64,000 nt of DNA from Streptomyces sp. YS415 (GTDB lineage: Bacteria > Actinomycetota > Actinomycetes > Streptomycetales > Streptomycetaceae). Location of the stretch: positions 57,939 through 121,938 of the forward strand of contig NZ_JAMJFL010000022.1 in NCBI RefSeq assembly GCF_023544665.1. The letters run 5' to 3'. Within the stretch, counting starts at the first letter, position 1; the number at the start of each line of letters is the position of its first letter. Both the position numbers and the translations under genes were made by a program. The notes beneath the pieces were generated by a model. It was not told the origin of the DNA. It was given only the letters and a program-made list of their open reading frames with translations, and searched no databases. Positions 26,371-35,900 of this stretch are shown piece by piece.

Positions 26371-26401
26371 CCTCGGCGTTCACCCACCGAGGAGGTTCGT
26401 C

Positions 26402-26572
26402 ATGGCCGTCCCCAAGCGGAAGATGTCCCGCAGCAACACCCGCCACCGCCGAGCGCAGCGGAAGGCCGCCACCCCGGCCCTGGTACCGGTCACCGTCGAC
26501 GGCGTCCGGCACCTGGTGCCGCAGCACCTGGTCAAGGCCTACGAACGCGGGCTGCTGCGGCCCGAGGGCTGA
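26402..26572 (+). CDS. rpmF: Ribosomal protein L32, zinc-independent (Cys-less) form
   Basis: 56 residues beginning MAVPKRKMSRSNTRHRR, the L32 signature; GAGGAGG lies upstream. Zinc-binding L32 proteins have four C-terminal cysteines; this one has none. Such C-minus paralogues replace the zinc-containing form when zinc is scarce and are normally under Zur control, which agrees with the promoter here. It adds to the 50S subunit. Its last 34 bases overlap the convergent SARP gene. Confidence 0.93.
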   Translation: MAVPKRKMSRSNTRHRRAQRKAATPALVPVTVDGVRHLVPQHLVKAYERGLLRPEG

Positions 26573-27399
26573 GCCGCGAGCGGCCAGCGCAGGGCCGGGA
26601 TGACTCCGGCGGCCTCCAGGCCCGCCGGGTCCGCGCGCAGGATCGCCTCCTGGGCGAGCCGCAGCGACGGTCCCGGCTCGACGCCCAGTTCCTCCCTCAG
26701 CACCCGGCGGGCACTGCGGTACACCGCCAGCGCGTCGCCCTGGCGGCCCGCCCGGTACAGGGCCACCATCAGCTGGTGGTAGAAGGGCTCCCGCAGCGGG
26801 TGCTGGACGACCAGGCCGCGCAGTTCCTCGATCATCTCGTGATGGCAGCCGAGCGCCAGCGCCGCATCCATTCTCAGTTCGGTGCAATTCAGCCGTTTCT
26901 CGTCCTGGACAGCAGTGAACGAATCGATGACCAGCGACCCCGGAATGCCCTCCAGAACCGGGCCGCGCCACAGTGACAGCGCCCGCCGCAGCAGTTCCGC
27001 CGCATGCGAGTAATCAGCCGCCACATAGCGCTCCCGGCCATGGGTGTAGAGCGCCTCGAATTGCCGGATGTCCGATACCGTTCCGTTCGTGTCGAGAATG
27101 TACCCGAGCGGTGTCGTGATGATCGGTGACATTCCCCGCGGACCGCTCAGGAGCTTCCGCAGTTGTGACACGTACACCCGCAGGCTCGCGAAGGCGCAGC
27201 GCGGCGGGTCCCGCTCCCACAGTTCGGCCACGAGCTTCTCGCCGGCCACCGGCTCACCCGCCCTGATCAGCAGAAGCGCGAGCAGTTTGACGAGCTTGGG
27301 TGGCTCGGGCGTCACGTCGGCACTCCCCCGGGTCACCCGCAGGCGCCCGAGCAGGTCGTAGCGCAGTGGCTGGTCGGCCTGTACAGAGGACAGGGCCAC
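26539..27399 (-). CDS. SARP-family pathway regulator
   Basis: 286 residues from the GTG at 27399, six bases after GGGGGG. An OmpR-type winged helix (residues about 12-108; LGRLRVTRG, PKLVKLLALLLIRAGEPV, SLRVYVSQLRKLL) precedes a BTAD domain (about 115-262; YSHAAELLRRALSLWRG, PLREPFYHQLMVALYRAGRQGDAL). This two-domain layout is that of Streptomyces antibiotic regulatory proteins, activators of antibiotic clusters. It is the left-most gene of the tetronate-type cluster and is its likely activator (inference). A nested hairpin lies in its leader. Its end overlaps rpmF. Confidence 0.92.
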   Translation of the reverse strand: MALSSVQADQPLRYDLLGRLRVTRGSADVTPEPPKLVKLLALLLIRAGEPVAGEKLVAELWERDPPRCAFASLRVYVSQLRKLLSGPRGMSPIITTPLGYILDTNGTVSDIRQFEALYTHGRERYVAADYSHAAELLRRALSLWRGPVLEGIPGSLVIDSFTAVQDEKRLNCTELRMDAALALGCHHEMIEELRGLVVQHPLREPFYHQLMVALYRAGRQGDALAVYRSARRVLREELGVEPGPSLRLAQEAILRADPAGLEAAGVIPALRWPLAAQPSGRSSPRS

Positions 27400-27410
27400 A
27401 ACAAACCCCC

Positions 27411-27443
27411 CAGAATGCGTGGGTACGCATTCAACTGATTCTG
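27411..27443. promoter_or_regulatory. Nested inverted repeats in the SARP gene leader
   Basis: GAATGCGT-GGGT-ACGCATTC (27413-27432) is a perfect 8-bp inverted repeat. CAGAAT (27411-27416) can also pair with ATTCTG (27438-27443). The structure ends 12 bases before the GTG start, next to the ribosome site, so it may be an operator or a translational switch. Confidence 0.45.
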
Positions 27444-27602
27444 GTTCCCCCGTCCGCCCTCAGGTCTGGGACGCCACCTGGTCGGCAATTTCCCGACCGG
27501 TGCGTGAAGCATATGCTAGCCCGTCGGCCGCTACCACCCCCTCCTCGTTACGCGGTTATTAAGGAGTATAAAACCGGGGCCGCCGAGAGGCCTATGGGAA
27601 TG

Positions 27603-27635
27603 AATTCGGCCGCGTGAATTGCGGCGGCCGGAATT
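27603..27635 (-). terminator. Hairpin at the end of the hydrolase gene
   Basis: AATTC-GGCCGC, a 10-base loop, GCGGCC-g-GAATT: eleven pairs with one bulged base, overlapping the TAA of the alpha/beta-hydrolase gene on the minus strand. It separates that gene from the SARP gene. Confidence 0.6.
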
Positions 27636-28851
27636 ATGTCCCGCAGGCGGCCCGTCCCGTCCCGACGGTCGTGGTCAGCCAGGAGAAGAGCCGGTCGTGG
27701 AACAGCCGCATGGCACCCGAGTGGCAGTGCGCCCCGCCGCCCTCGTCCGCGGTGAACACCTGGAGGGTCTTGGGCGAGTTCAGCCCCGTGTAGACCTTCT
27801 TCGCGTGTTCCAGTCCCGCGAAGAACAGGTCCTCCTCCGCGTCCATCACGAGCACGGGACAGCGCACCCGGCCGATGACCTCCGCCAGGCCGAACGCGGG
27901 CAGCCGGCGCAGCAGCGCGGCCGGGGTCTCGGCGCCGAAGGTCCACATGGCGTGCCGCAGCAGCCAGCGGGTGAAGGTCTGCTGGGCGGCGACCCCCCAC
28001 ATCACCGGGTTGGCGAAGTCGTCGTGTCCCTGCTCCACCCAGTCCAGTACGAACGGCGGCAGCGGAACGACATCGCCCAGCTGCCAGACCGCGTCGTGGG
28101 CGACGCAGCCCGCCAGCCGGTGCTCGGACGCGGCCGCCCGCACGGCGAGCAGGCCGCCGAGGCTGGTGCCGACCAGCGCCAGGCGGTCGGGATCGACGCC
28201 GGGCAGGGTCAGGGCGTGGTCCACCACCGGCGTGACGACCTTCTCCCAGTCGGGCCGGAAGACCAGCCCCTGCTCCCGCAGGACGGTGCCCTGCCCCGGT
28301 CCCTCGAAGCACAGGCAGTTCCAGCCGTGGGCGAGGGCCGCCGCGGCCACGAAGAAGTAGCCCTCCTCGACCGTGGAGTCGAGCCCGCCGTGGTGGATGA
28401 CGGTCGGCCGGGGCTCGTCGGAGTCGTCCACCCGGTAGAAGTAGGCGGGCAGTGAGGTGTCCTCGTACGGGATGCGCAGGTACTGCGGTGGCCGGTGCAT
28501 GAGGGCGGCGGCGTCGGCGAAGGTCTCCCGGGACAGGCGCATCAGCCGCAGCGCCTCGGTGTCCCGGGGATCGTCCCGCTCGAAGAACTCGGCGGTGCGG
28601 TAGTAGTTGTGCGCCCGCAGCAGGGCGGTCCGGGCGTCCTCGGTGCGGCCCTCGGCGCGGGCCGCGGTGGCCAGCCGGTGGACGCGTTCGGCGAGCTGGG
28701 TCCACGCGTGCCGCCAGGCGTCGGTGTCTCCGCCGGGGATCCGGGAGGCGACCGCGACGACCTCGCCGAGCTGCGCGCCGCCGTAGTCGGCGTAGCCGGC
28801 CGCGCGCAGCGCCTGGTAGTCGAAGGCGGGGTCGTCGAAGAGGAATTTCAT
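27634..28851 (-). CDS. Alpha/beta-hydrolase with N-terminal helical domain (FrsA/DHPON-hydrolase type)
   Basis: 405 residues. After a helical N-terminal region (residues 1-120, RHAWTQLAERVHRLA, NYYRTAEFFERDDPRD) comes an alpha/beta-hydrolase with the elbow GTSLGG (Ser230), an acidic residue in VMDAEEDLFF and a late His in GGGAHCHSG. This is the architecture of FrsA-like proteins and 2,6-dihydroxypseudooxynicotine hydrolase, which cleave C-C or ester bonds and are often found in polyketide or peptide clusters. Its ATG overlaps the tetR stop (ATGA), so it is the second gene of a TetR-controlled pair. It may trim, release or dehydrate the cluster product. A degenerate homologue lies at 39489-40589. 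Confidence 0.87.
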   Translation of the reverse strand: MKFLFDDPAFDYQALRAAGYADYGGAQLGEVVAVASRIPGGDTDAWRHAWTQLAERVHRLATAARAEGRTEDARTALLRAHNYYRTAEFFERDDPRDTEALRLMRLSRETFADAAALMHRPPQYLRIPYEDTSLPAYFYRVDDSDEPRPTVIHHGGLDSTVEEGYFFVAAAALAHGWNCLCFEGPGQGTVLREQGLVFRPDWEKVVTPVVDHALTLPGVDPDRLALVGTSLGGLLAVRAAASEHRLAGCVAHDAVWQLGDVVPLPPFVLDWVEQGHDDFANPVMWGVAAQQTFTRWLLRHAMWTFGAETPAALLRRLPAFGLAEVIGRVRCPVLVMDAEEDLFFAGLEHAKKVYTGLNSPKTLQVFTADEGGGAHCHSGAMRLFHDRLFSWLTTTVGTGRAACGT

Positions 28852-29531
28852 GGCAGCGGCTCCTCTGCTGGGTGGCGGTGCTCCGGTGTCGTGCCCGGCC
28901 CTGTCCCGGTCCGGGCCGTGCGGGTTCCGTTCAGGAACGTGTCGACGATCCGCTCGGCGAACGCAACCGATTCCACCGGGCGTTGACGCAGGATCAGCCG
29001 GGCGGCCATCGGTCCGGTGAGCATCTCGATCGCGTCGTCCAGGTCGAGGTCGGCGCGCAGCTCACCGCTGTCGACGCCGTCCCGCAGGACCCGCAGCAGC
29101 GCCTCGTGCCGGGCGGCGACGACCGTGGCCTCGAACCGCTCCACCAGCTGCGGGCGGCGTACCGCCTCGCCGAGCAGGCTGCCGATGAGCCGGTGCAGAT
29201 TGGTGTCCTGGCCGCGGTGGCGGAGCTGGTCGACGAGGGTCACCAGCCGGTCCCGCAGGCCGAGTCCGTCGAGCGGCGGGACGGGCAGGTCGAGGCTGCC
29301 CAGCGCGGCCAGCACCAGCTCTTCCTTGTTGCGCCAGCGGCGGTAGATGGTGGCCCGGGCGACGCCCGCGCGCTGGGCGACCAGGTCCATGGACAGGTCG
29401 CCGAAGCTGCAGCCTTCGCCGAGCAGGCCCAGGGTGCTGTCCAGGATCGCCAGGTCGGCGGCGGGGTCGCGCCGGCGGCCGCCCCGGGATTCGGGCCCCG
29501 TGGCGGTTGCCGGCCGGTCGGCGTGCTGCAT
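28848..29531 (-). CDS. TetR/AcrR-family repressor
   Basis: 227 residues from the ATG at 29531. The N-terminal helix-turn-helix is clear (LSMDLVAQRAGVARATIYRRWRNKEEL, residues about 45-72), with the helical ligand domain of the TetR_C type after it (LIGSLLGEAVRRPQLVERF, LDDAIEMLTGPMAARLI). It is first in an operon with the alpha/beta-hydrolase gene and probably represses its own promoter, which is flanked by inverted repeats (29760-29826). The ligand may be a cluster intermediate (inference). Confidence 0.88.
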   Translation of the reverse strand: MQHADRPATATGPESRGGRRRDPAADLAILDSTLGLLGEGCSFGDLSMDLVAQRAGVARATIYRRWRNKEELVLAALGSLDLPVPPLDGLGLRDRLVTLVDQLRHRGQDTNLHRLIGSLLGEAVRRPQLVERFEATVVAARHEALLRVLRDGVDSGELRADLDLDDAIEMLTGPMAARLILRQRPVESVAFAERIVDTFLNGTRTARTGTGPGTTPEHRHPAEEPLP

Positions 29532-29759
29532 GCTCTTCAGACCTCCGTGGGGTGGACTTCTCGCCCGGTCGACTCCGGCGTCGGCCCGGACACCGGGGGC
29601 TCCAGGACGACCGGCAGCACCGTCGGCGGGCGCCGGCGGTGCGGGTGCGCGGTCGGTGACGTGCGGTCAGGAGGCGTGCGGCCGGGCGGATTTGTCACGT
29701 GCTTCCGCTCCCCGGGGAGAAGAGGGTGATCGTGAGCCGAATGCCGTTGAGGTGCCGTG

Positions 29760-29826
29760 GCGTTGACGGTAGCCCCGGCGGGCAATCGAGTCAACGCTGT
29801 ATCGAAACATGGCTGACTCGATTGCC
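29760..29826 (-). promoter_or_regulatory. tetR-hydrolase promoter with overlapping inverted repeats
   Basis: The gap 29532-29836 holds no gene. On the minus strand TTGACT (29794-29789), 17 bases, TACCGT (29771-29766) form a strong promoter, leaving a leader of about 230 bases. GCGTTGAC (29760-29767) pairs with GTCAACGC (29790-29797), framing the promoter. A 13-bp perfect repeat (29781-29793 with 29814-29826) covers the -35 and could also end PPTase transcription. Between its arms lies TGTaTCGAaACA, a near-palindrome of TetR type. Confidence 0.6.
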
Positions 29827-29836
29827 GTGGCGGCGG

Positions 29837-30529
29837 TCAGGGGGCGTCGGGTCCCAGGGCGCGGGCCACCAGGAAGCGGTCCAGGACGCGGTCGCAGCGC
29901 AGCCGCCACCCCGGGGCGGCGGCATCCAGCCACCAGCCGCTCCCCGGGTCGGGGCGGGGACGCAGCCCGCGGAAGTCATGGGCGAGTCCGACGCCGAGCG
30001 CCTTGGTGTAGGCCTCCTTGAGCGTCCACAGCCGTACCAGCGCCGCATTGCGTGCGGCGGGCGGCAGTTCACCGAGTTCCGCCAGCTCCTGAGGGTGGCA
30101 GAACCGCTCCGCGAGCCCGGGCGCCAGCAGCGGGCGGTCCGACGCCTCGACGTCCACGCCGATCCGCCGGCCGCGGGCGACACCGACCACGAGCACGTCG
30201 GCGGTGTGGCTGATGCTCACGTCCAGCCCCTCGGGAGCCCGCAGGACCGGTCGCCCCCGGCCGTCGCGGTCCACCGTCACGCGGTGCGGCTGCGTGCCGG
30301 CGGCCACGGCCACGGCATGGCGCAGCAGCAGCCGGGACCCCAACAACCTTTCCTGTACGACTGGTTCGCGCGTCGCACGGTAGCGCTGCCGGTCCGGTCC
30401 CAGCACGTCCTCGGTGAGCGCACCGGGCGCCCGCGCCCACTCCGCGAGCCGCCCGAGGCGCACGGCATGCCCGCCGGGGGCGAGCGGGCCGCCCTCGGCC
30501 CCTTCGACGGGTACGTCCGGTCCGTCCAT
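29837..30529 (-). CDS. 4'-phosphopantetheinyl transferase, Sfp type
   Basis: 230 residues from the ATG at 30529, after AAGGAGG. Sfp-type motifs are present: LLLRHAVA, GRPVL, VSISHTAD, the magnesium-binding GVDVE (Asp126, Glu128) and LWTLKEAYTKALG (Trp168, Lys171, Glu172). It moves phosphopantetheine from CoA to the conserved serine of carrier proteins. The likely targets are the three carrier domains of the divergent operon (32601, the PKS C-terminus and 39032). Confidence 0.93.
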   Translation of the reverse strand: MDGPDVPVEGAEGGPLAPGGHAVRLGRLAEWARAPGALTEDVLGPDRQRYRATREPVVQERLLGSRLLLRHAVAVAAGTQPHRVTVDRDGRGRPVLRAPEGLDVSISHTADVLVVGVARGRRIGVDVEASDRPLLAPGLAERFCHPQELAELGELPPAARNAALVRLWTLKEAYTKALGVGLAHDFRGLRPRPDPGSGWWLDAAAPGWRLRCDRVLDRFLVARALGPDAP

Positions 30530-30643
30530 CGAGCCCTCCTTGCGGCGACGTCTCAGGCACCGCGTGCCAGCACCGTACGTGCCCTCGCGCACACCCACCG
30601 TGGCATCCAGCCACGTGCTGCCTGGTCGTAGAAGGCGAAACCC

Positions 30644-30672
30644 TTGACGTGCGCACCAATTTTCGCTTTACG
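30644..30672 (+). promoter_or_regulatory. Possible promoter of the biosynthetic operon
   Basis: TTGACG (30644-30649), 17 bases, TTTACG (30667-30672), about 85 bases before the FAAL start. The -35 is good and the -10 poor, as expected for a promoter needing a SARP activator. No clear heptamer repeats with 11- or 22-base spacing were found. Confidence 0.35.
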
Positions 30673-30755
30673 CCGCCTTTTCACCGCCCGTCGAGGCTGG
30701 GGGCATCGGTGGCACTCGGTGCCGCCGCAAGGACCGCCCTCGGAGAGGACAGCCC

Positions 30756-32564
30756 GTGCCACACCAGCTTCACCACCGGACGTTGACGGACGCCGTACGC
30801 ACCGGCGTCGAACGCCATCCCGAGCGTGCCGCCTTCGTGTACCTGCACGAGGACGGCTCGGGCCTGCGGCCCGAAGAGCTCAGCTACGCGGAACTGGACC
30901 GCCGGGCCCGGGTGGTGGCCACCCGGCTGACGCAGTCGTCCAAGGGCGACCCCTCGCGTCCGGTGCTGCTGCTCTATCCGCCGACCCTGGACTTCGTCAC
31001 GGCCTTCCTCGGCTGCTTCTACGCCGGGCGCACCGCCATCCCGGCCCCGCTGCCCGACGAGCCGGGCGAGCGGCTGGCCCGGGTCCACGGCATCCTGCGG
31101 GACGCGAAGGTCGGGGCGGTGCTGACGCTCCCGGAGTACCGGCAGGCCATCGGGGCCTGGCTGGTCGCCGCGGGCGAGCAGGACGTGCTGTGCCTGGCGA
31201 CCGGCGGGGACGACGAGGAGACGGCCGACCCGGACCTGTGGACCCCGCCCCGGGTGCGGGACAGCGATGTGGCCTTCCTCCAGTACAGCTCCGGCTCCAC
31301 CAGCGAGCCCAAGGGCGTCATGGTCAGCCACGGCAACCTCGCCGCCAACGAGGAGGCCATCCGCGCCGCCATGGTGACCCCGGAGGGTGTCGTGGCCGGC
31401 AGCTGGCTGCCGCTCTACCACGACATGGGGCTCATCGGCATGACCCTGCACCCGCTGTGGAGGGGCGGCACCAGCGTGCAGATGTCGCCGATCGCCTTCA
31501 TCAAGCAGCCGCACCGCTGGCTGCGCATGATCCACGACTACCGCGTCGAGGGCACAGCCTCCCCCGACTTCGGCTACGCGCTGTGCACCCGCCGCGTCAC
31601 CGAGGAGCAGTCCGCGGACCTGGACCTGTCCAGTCTGCGCGTGGCCCTGAATGGAGCCGAACCGGTACGCGCCGACACCCTGCGTGCCTTCGTCCGCCGC
31701 TTCGCGGGCAACGGGCTGCGCCCGCAGGCGCTGCTGCCGTGCTACGGACTGGCCGAGAACACCCTGCTGGTCTCCAGCGGGGACACCGAGTCCGCCCACC
31801 TCGAACTCACCGTGGACGCCCGGGCCCTGGAGCAGGACGAGCTGCGGCCCGCCCGCAGCGACCGGCCCGCGCGCACCCTGGTCGGTTGCGGCCGGCCGAA
31901 GGACACCGAGGTGCTGATCGTCGACCCGATGACCCTGCACGTGCTGCCCGGCGGCCGGATCGGCGAGATCTGGCTGCGCGGCCGATCGGTGGCCGAGGGC
32001 TACTGGAACCGGAAGGAACTGACCGCCGAGACGTTCCGGGCGACCACGGCCGACGGCCGGACGGGCTGGTTCCGCACCGGTGATCTCGGGGCCCTGCTCG
32101 ACGAGGAGCTCTACGTCACCGGCCGGATCAAGGAAATGCTGATCCAGCACGGCCGCAACCTCTACCCGCAGGACATCGAGCAGGCCGTGCAGGACTCCGG
32201 CGAGGCGTTCCGGCGCGGCGGGGGCGCGGTGTTCACCGTCACCGACGAGGCCGCCCGGCTGGCGCACGTGGTCGTGGTGCAGGAGCTGCGCGGCCGGGCC
32301 CCCGAGGAGCAGTACCTGGCTCGCCTCGCCGCCTCCGTCCAGGCCCTGGTCAGCCGTCAGTTCCAGCTGCCCGCCGTGAGCGTGGTGCTGGTGCGCCCCG
32401 GCGCGATCCGCAAGACCACCAGCGGCAAGACCCAGCGCACCCTCATGCGGCGGCTCTTCCTCGGCGGCGACCTGCCGGTGCTGCACCAGCGGCTGCACGC
32501 CCCGGTCGCCGCCCTGGTCACCGGCGCGGGCGCGGCACCCGAGCCCGCCGCCACCCGCCGCTGA
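30756..32564 (+). CDS. Fatty acyl-AMP ligase (FAAL)
   Basis: 602 residues from the GTG at 30756, after GGAGAGGA. The adenylation core is visible: QYSSGSTSEPKGVMVSH (ATP loop, residues about 176-192), SWLPLYHDMGLIG (typical of FAALs rather than acyl-CoA ligases), CYGLAENTLLVS, GRSVAEGYWN, RTGDLG and GRIKEMLIQHGRNLYPQDIE. FAALs activate a free fatty acid as acyl-AMP and hand it to an ACP instead of CoA. The ACP gene 36 bases downstream is the natural acceptor, so this enzyme supplies the lipid starter of the pathway. First gene of an operon that runs to 41398. Confidence 0.94.
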   Translation: MPHQLHHRTLTDAVRTGVERHPERAAFVYLHEDGSGLRPEELSYAELDRRARVVATRLTQSSKGDPSRPVLLLYPPTLDFVTAFLGCFYAGRTAIPAPLPDEPGERLARVHGILRDAKVGAVLTLPEYRQAIGAWLVAAGEQDVLCLATGGDDEETADPDLWTPPRVRDSDVAFLQYSSGSTSEPKGVMVSHGNLAANEEAIRAAMVTPEGVVAGSWLPLYHDMGLIGMTLHPLWRGGTSVQMSPIAFIKQPHRWLRMIHDYRVEGTASPDFGYALCTRRVTEEQSADLDLSSLRVALNGAEPVRADTLRAFVRRFAGNGLRPQALLPCYGLAENTLLVSSGDTESAHLELTVDARALEQDELRPARSDRPARTLVGCGRPKDTEVLIVDPMTLHVLPGGRIGEIWLRGRSVAEGYWNRKELTAETFRATTADGRTGWFRTGDLGALLDEELYVTGRIKEMLIQHGRNLYPQDIEQAVQDSGEAFRRGGGAVFTVTDEAARLAHVVVVQELRGRAPEEQYLARLAASVQALVSRQFQLPAVSVVLVRPGAIRKTTSGKTQRTLMRRLFLGGDLPVLHQRLHAPVAALVTGAGAAPEPAATRR

Positions 32565-32600
32565 GACCCGAACATCCGAAGGTCCGAGAGAGGGACACCC

Positions 32601-32930
32601 ATGAGCATCGCCTCCCGAACCCATGACATCCGCCCCGCCCCGCCCCAGCACCGCCCCTCGCCCGCGGCCGTCGGCCTGGACCTGTGGCTGATCGAGCGGG
32701 TCGCCTTCCATCTCCGCAGGACCGCCGACGAGATCGACCCGGACACCCCGCTCGCCGACTACGGCATCGACTCCGTCGCGGCGATCAGCATCTGCGGCGA
32801 GATCGAGCAGGCGTACCGGATCCCGGTCTCCCCCACGATCGCCTACGACTTCCCGACCGTCCACGCGATCGCCTCCCACCTCGCCGAACGCCTGGCCGCG
32901 CCGGCGGCGGACGGCGGCAACCGGTCATGA
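32601..32930 (+). CDS. Acyl carrier protein (FAAL partner)
   Basis: 109 residues. A disordered, Pro-rich N-terminus of about 30 residues precedes a PP-binding domain with the phosphopantetheine serine in ADYGIDSVAAIS, followed by AYRIPVSPTIAYDFPTV, typical of stand-alone ACPs next to FAALs. It should carry the activated fatty acid to the ketosynthase encoded next. Its stop overlaps the PKS start by four bases (ATGA). Confidence 0.93.
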   Translation: MSIASRTHDIRPAPPQHRPSPAAVGLDLWLIERVAFHLRRTADEIDPDTPLADYGIDSVAAISICGEIEQAYRIPVSPTIAYDFPTVHAIASHLAERLAAPAADGGNRS

Positions 32931-35900
32931 GCGAGCGCGAGCCCATCGCGGTCGTCGGCCTCGACTGCCGGTTCCCCGGCGCCCGCGACGCCGACGAGTA
33001 CTGGGCGCTCCTGATGGACGGACGGGACGGCACGGGCCGGGTGCCCGAGCAGCGCTGGGACGCCGAGCGCTACCACGTCGCCGACCCGTCCGGCCCGGAC
33101 AGCGCCCACACCGCACGGCAGCCCGGCCGCAGCAACACCGTGCGCGGCGGCTTCCTGCACGACGCCGACGCCTTCGATCCCGCCTTCTTCGGGATCGCGC
33201 CGCGGGAGGCCGCCGCGATGGACCCGCAGCAGCGGCTGCTGCTGCAGTGCTCGTGGCGGGCCGTCGAGGACGCCGCGACCGCCCCCCAGGACCTGGCCGG
33301 GACGGCGACCGGCGTGTTCGTCGGAGTGATGGCCAACGAGTGGGCCCATCTGGCGCTCAAGGACTACGACGAGATCACCGCCCACCACGGCTCCGGCAAC
33401 GGCTACTTCATGGGCGCGAACCGGGTCTCGTACCACCTCGACCTCAAGGGCCCCAGCCTGGCCGTGGACACGGCCTGCTCGTCCTCGCTCGTCGCCGTGC
33501 ACCTCGCCATGAACTCGCTGCGCTGGGGAGAGTGCGACCACGCCCTGGTGGCCGGCACCAACCTGATCATGACGCCGGTCATCAACATCTTCTACACCCA
33601 GGCCGGCCTCTCGGCACCCGACGGCCGGTGCAAGCCGTTCAGCGCCTCGGCCGACGGGATCGGGCGGGCCGAGGGCGTGGCGGTGCTGGTGCTGCGCCGG
33701 CTCAGCGACGCCCTGGCGGACCGTCAGCCGGTGTACGCGGTGCTGAAGGAGACCGGGAGCAACCAGGACGGCCGCAGCAACGGCATCACCGCGCCCAACC
33801 GGTGGGCGCAGGAGCAGCTGATCGGGTCCGTGTGGCAGCGGGCCGGCATCACCGCCGACGACATCGCCTTCGTGGAGGCGCACGGCACCGGGACCCTGCT
33901 CGGCGACTTCATCGAGGCGCAGGCGCTCGGCCGGCTGACCAGCGGCCGCAGCGGCGGCAGCGTCGCACTGGGCTCGGTCAAGAGCAACTTCGGGCACGCC
34001 GAGGGCGCGGCGGGCATCGCCGGGCTCATCAAGACCGTCCTGGCGCTGCACCACCGCACGGTGCCGCCGAGCAGGTTCGCCCACGACGAGAACACGAAGC
34101 TGGACCTGCCCGGCCAACGGCTGTCGCTGCTGAAGTCGCCGCTCAGGCTGCCCTCGGGCACGGTGCACGCCGCGGTGAGCAGCTTCGGCATGGGCGGCAG
34201 CAACGCGCACGCGGTCCTGGCCTCCGCGCCCCGGACCGTCCACCGCACCCAGCCCGGGGCACCGGGCGTATTCACCGTCTCGGCCCGGGGCGCGGAGCGG
34301 CTGCGGGCCAATCTCCTGGCCCAGGCGGACGCCCTGTCCCGGCGCCCGGGCGACCAGCTGGCGCAACTGTGCTGGACCAGCAACCGGGTCAAGTCCCGGC
34401 TGCCGCAGCGGGTGGCGGTCGCCGCCACGGATCTGCCCGCCCTGGTGGCCGGGTTGCGGGAAGCGGCGCGTCGAAGCGACGACCCGGGCCCCGGACGGCG
34501 CCCGGCGCCGTCGGTGGCGTTCGCCTTCACCGGACAGGGCGCGCAGCACCCCGGGATGGCCGCCGCCTGGTACCGGTCCTGCCCCGCCTACGCCCGGCAC
34601 CTCGACGCGCTCGACGAGCTGCTCGCCCCGCACACCGGGCGGTCCGTGCGCGACCTGCTGCTCGAGGGCGACGCCGACATCCACCGCCCGCGACTGGCCC
34701 AGCCCGCCCTGTTCGCGGTCGGCTACGCGATGGCCGCCACCCTGGCCGAGGCCGGGATCAAGCCGTCGTACGTCCTCGGGCACAGCATCGGGGAGTTCGC
34801 CGCCGCCTGCGTGGCCGGGGCACTCGACCCGGCGGACGCCGCCCGCCTGGTCGCCCGGCGCGGCGCACTGATGGAGACGCTGCCGGAAGACGGCGGGATG
34901 CTCGCGGTGTCCCTGGACACCGCGGAGGTGGAGCCGCTGCTGACGGGACGGCAACGGCTCGGCCTGGCCGCCGTCAACGGACCCGGCCGTACGGTGATCG
35001 CCGGCGACCGCGGTGAACTCGCGGCGCTCGCCGACCAGTTGACCGAACGCAAGGTGGCCGTCCGGCCCCTCGCGGTCTCCCACGCCTTCCACTCGCCGCT
35101 GATGCTGCCCGTCGTCGAGGAGTTCCGCCGGGTGTGCGCGGACGTCCCGCGCCGCCGCGCGGACCTGCCGTTCTTCTCGACCGTGCACGGCCGGGAGCTG
35201 ACCGGCGAGGAGTTCCTGGACGCCGACTACTGGGCCCGCCAGATCACCGCGCCGGTGCGGTTCGCCGAGGCCGCCCGACGGCTCTTCGCCACCGGGGTCA
35301 CCCACGTGGTGGAGATCGGCCCGGCCGCCGTACTCACCGGGCTGCTGGCCCGGCTCCGGCCGGCCGACGGCTCCCCGGTGAGCCTGCACGCCGCGCACCC
35401 CGGCGAGCACGCGCCCGGCCACCGGCCCCAGCAGCTCTTCGGCGAGCTGTGGTGCGCGGGCCTCACCCCCGACTGGGACCTGCTGTACGCCGACTCCGAC
35501 CGGCTGCCGCGGCGGCTGCCGCCCTACCTGTTCGACGCGTCGTTCCGGGCCTGGCGCTCCGGCGACGGACCGGATCTCCCGGAACCGTCCGCGTCCCACG
35601 CCCCCCGCAGCGCGGACACCGAGGCACCGGCCCCCACGGACGGCGGGCAGTCGAGGGCGGGCGAAGCGCCGGACCCCCTGGCCGCCCTCGCGCACCGTCT
35701 GGTGTGCCGGATCGGCGGGCACGACCCCGGCCTGGTGCACGACGACTCCCGGCTCCACGAGGACCTGGGCTTCGACTCGATCCAGGCGGTGGAGCTGAAG
35801 ACCCGCATCGAGCGCGAGCTTCCCCTCCTCGGCACGCTCCCGGTCGAGGAGCTGCTGGAGAGCATGCGCACCGTGGGCGACCTCGTCCGCTACCTGCGCG

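Noticed and set aside
30644..30755. SARP heptamer repeats before the FAAL gene
   Set aside because: TTTTCGC and TTTTCAC are 18 bases apart, not the 11 or 22 expected, so they are not called as SARP sites.
32843..35758. A 971-codon open frame antisense to the PKS
   Set aside because: Shadow of the PKS gene; Gly/Arg/Val-rich with no motif and no credible start.
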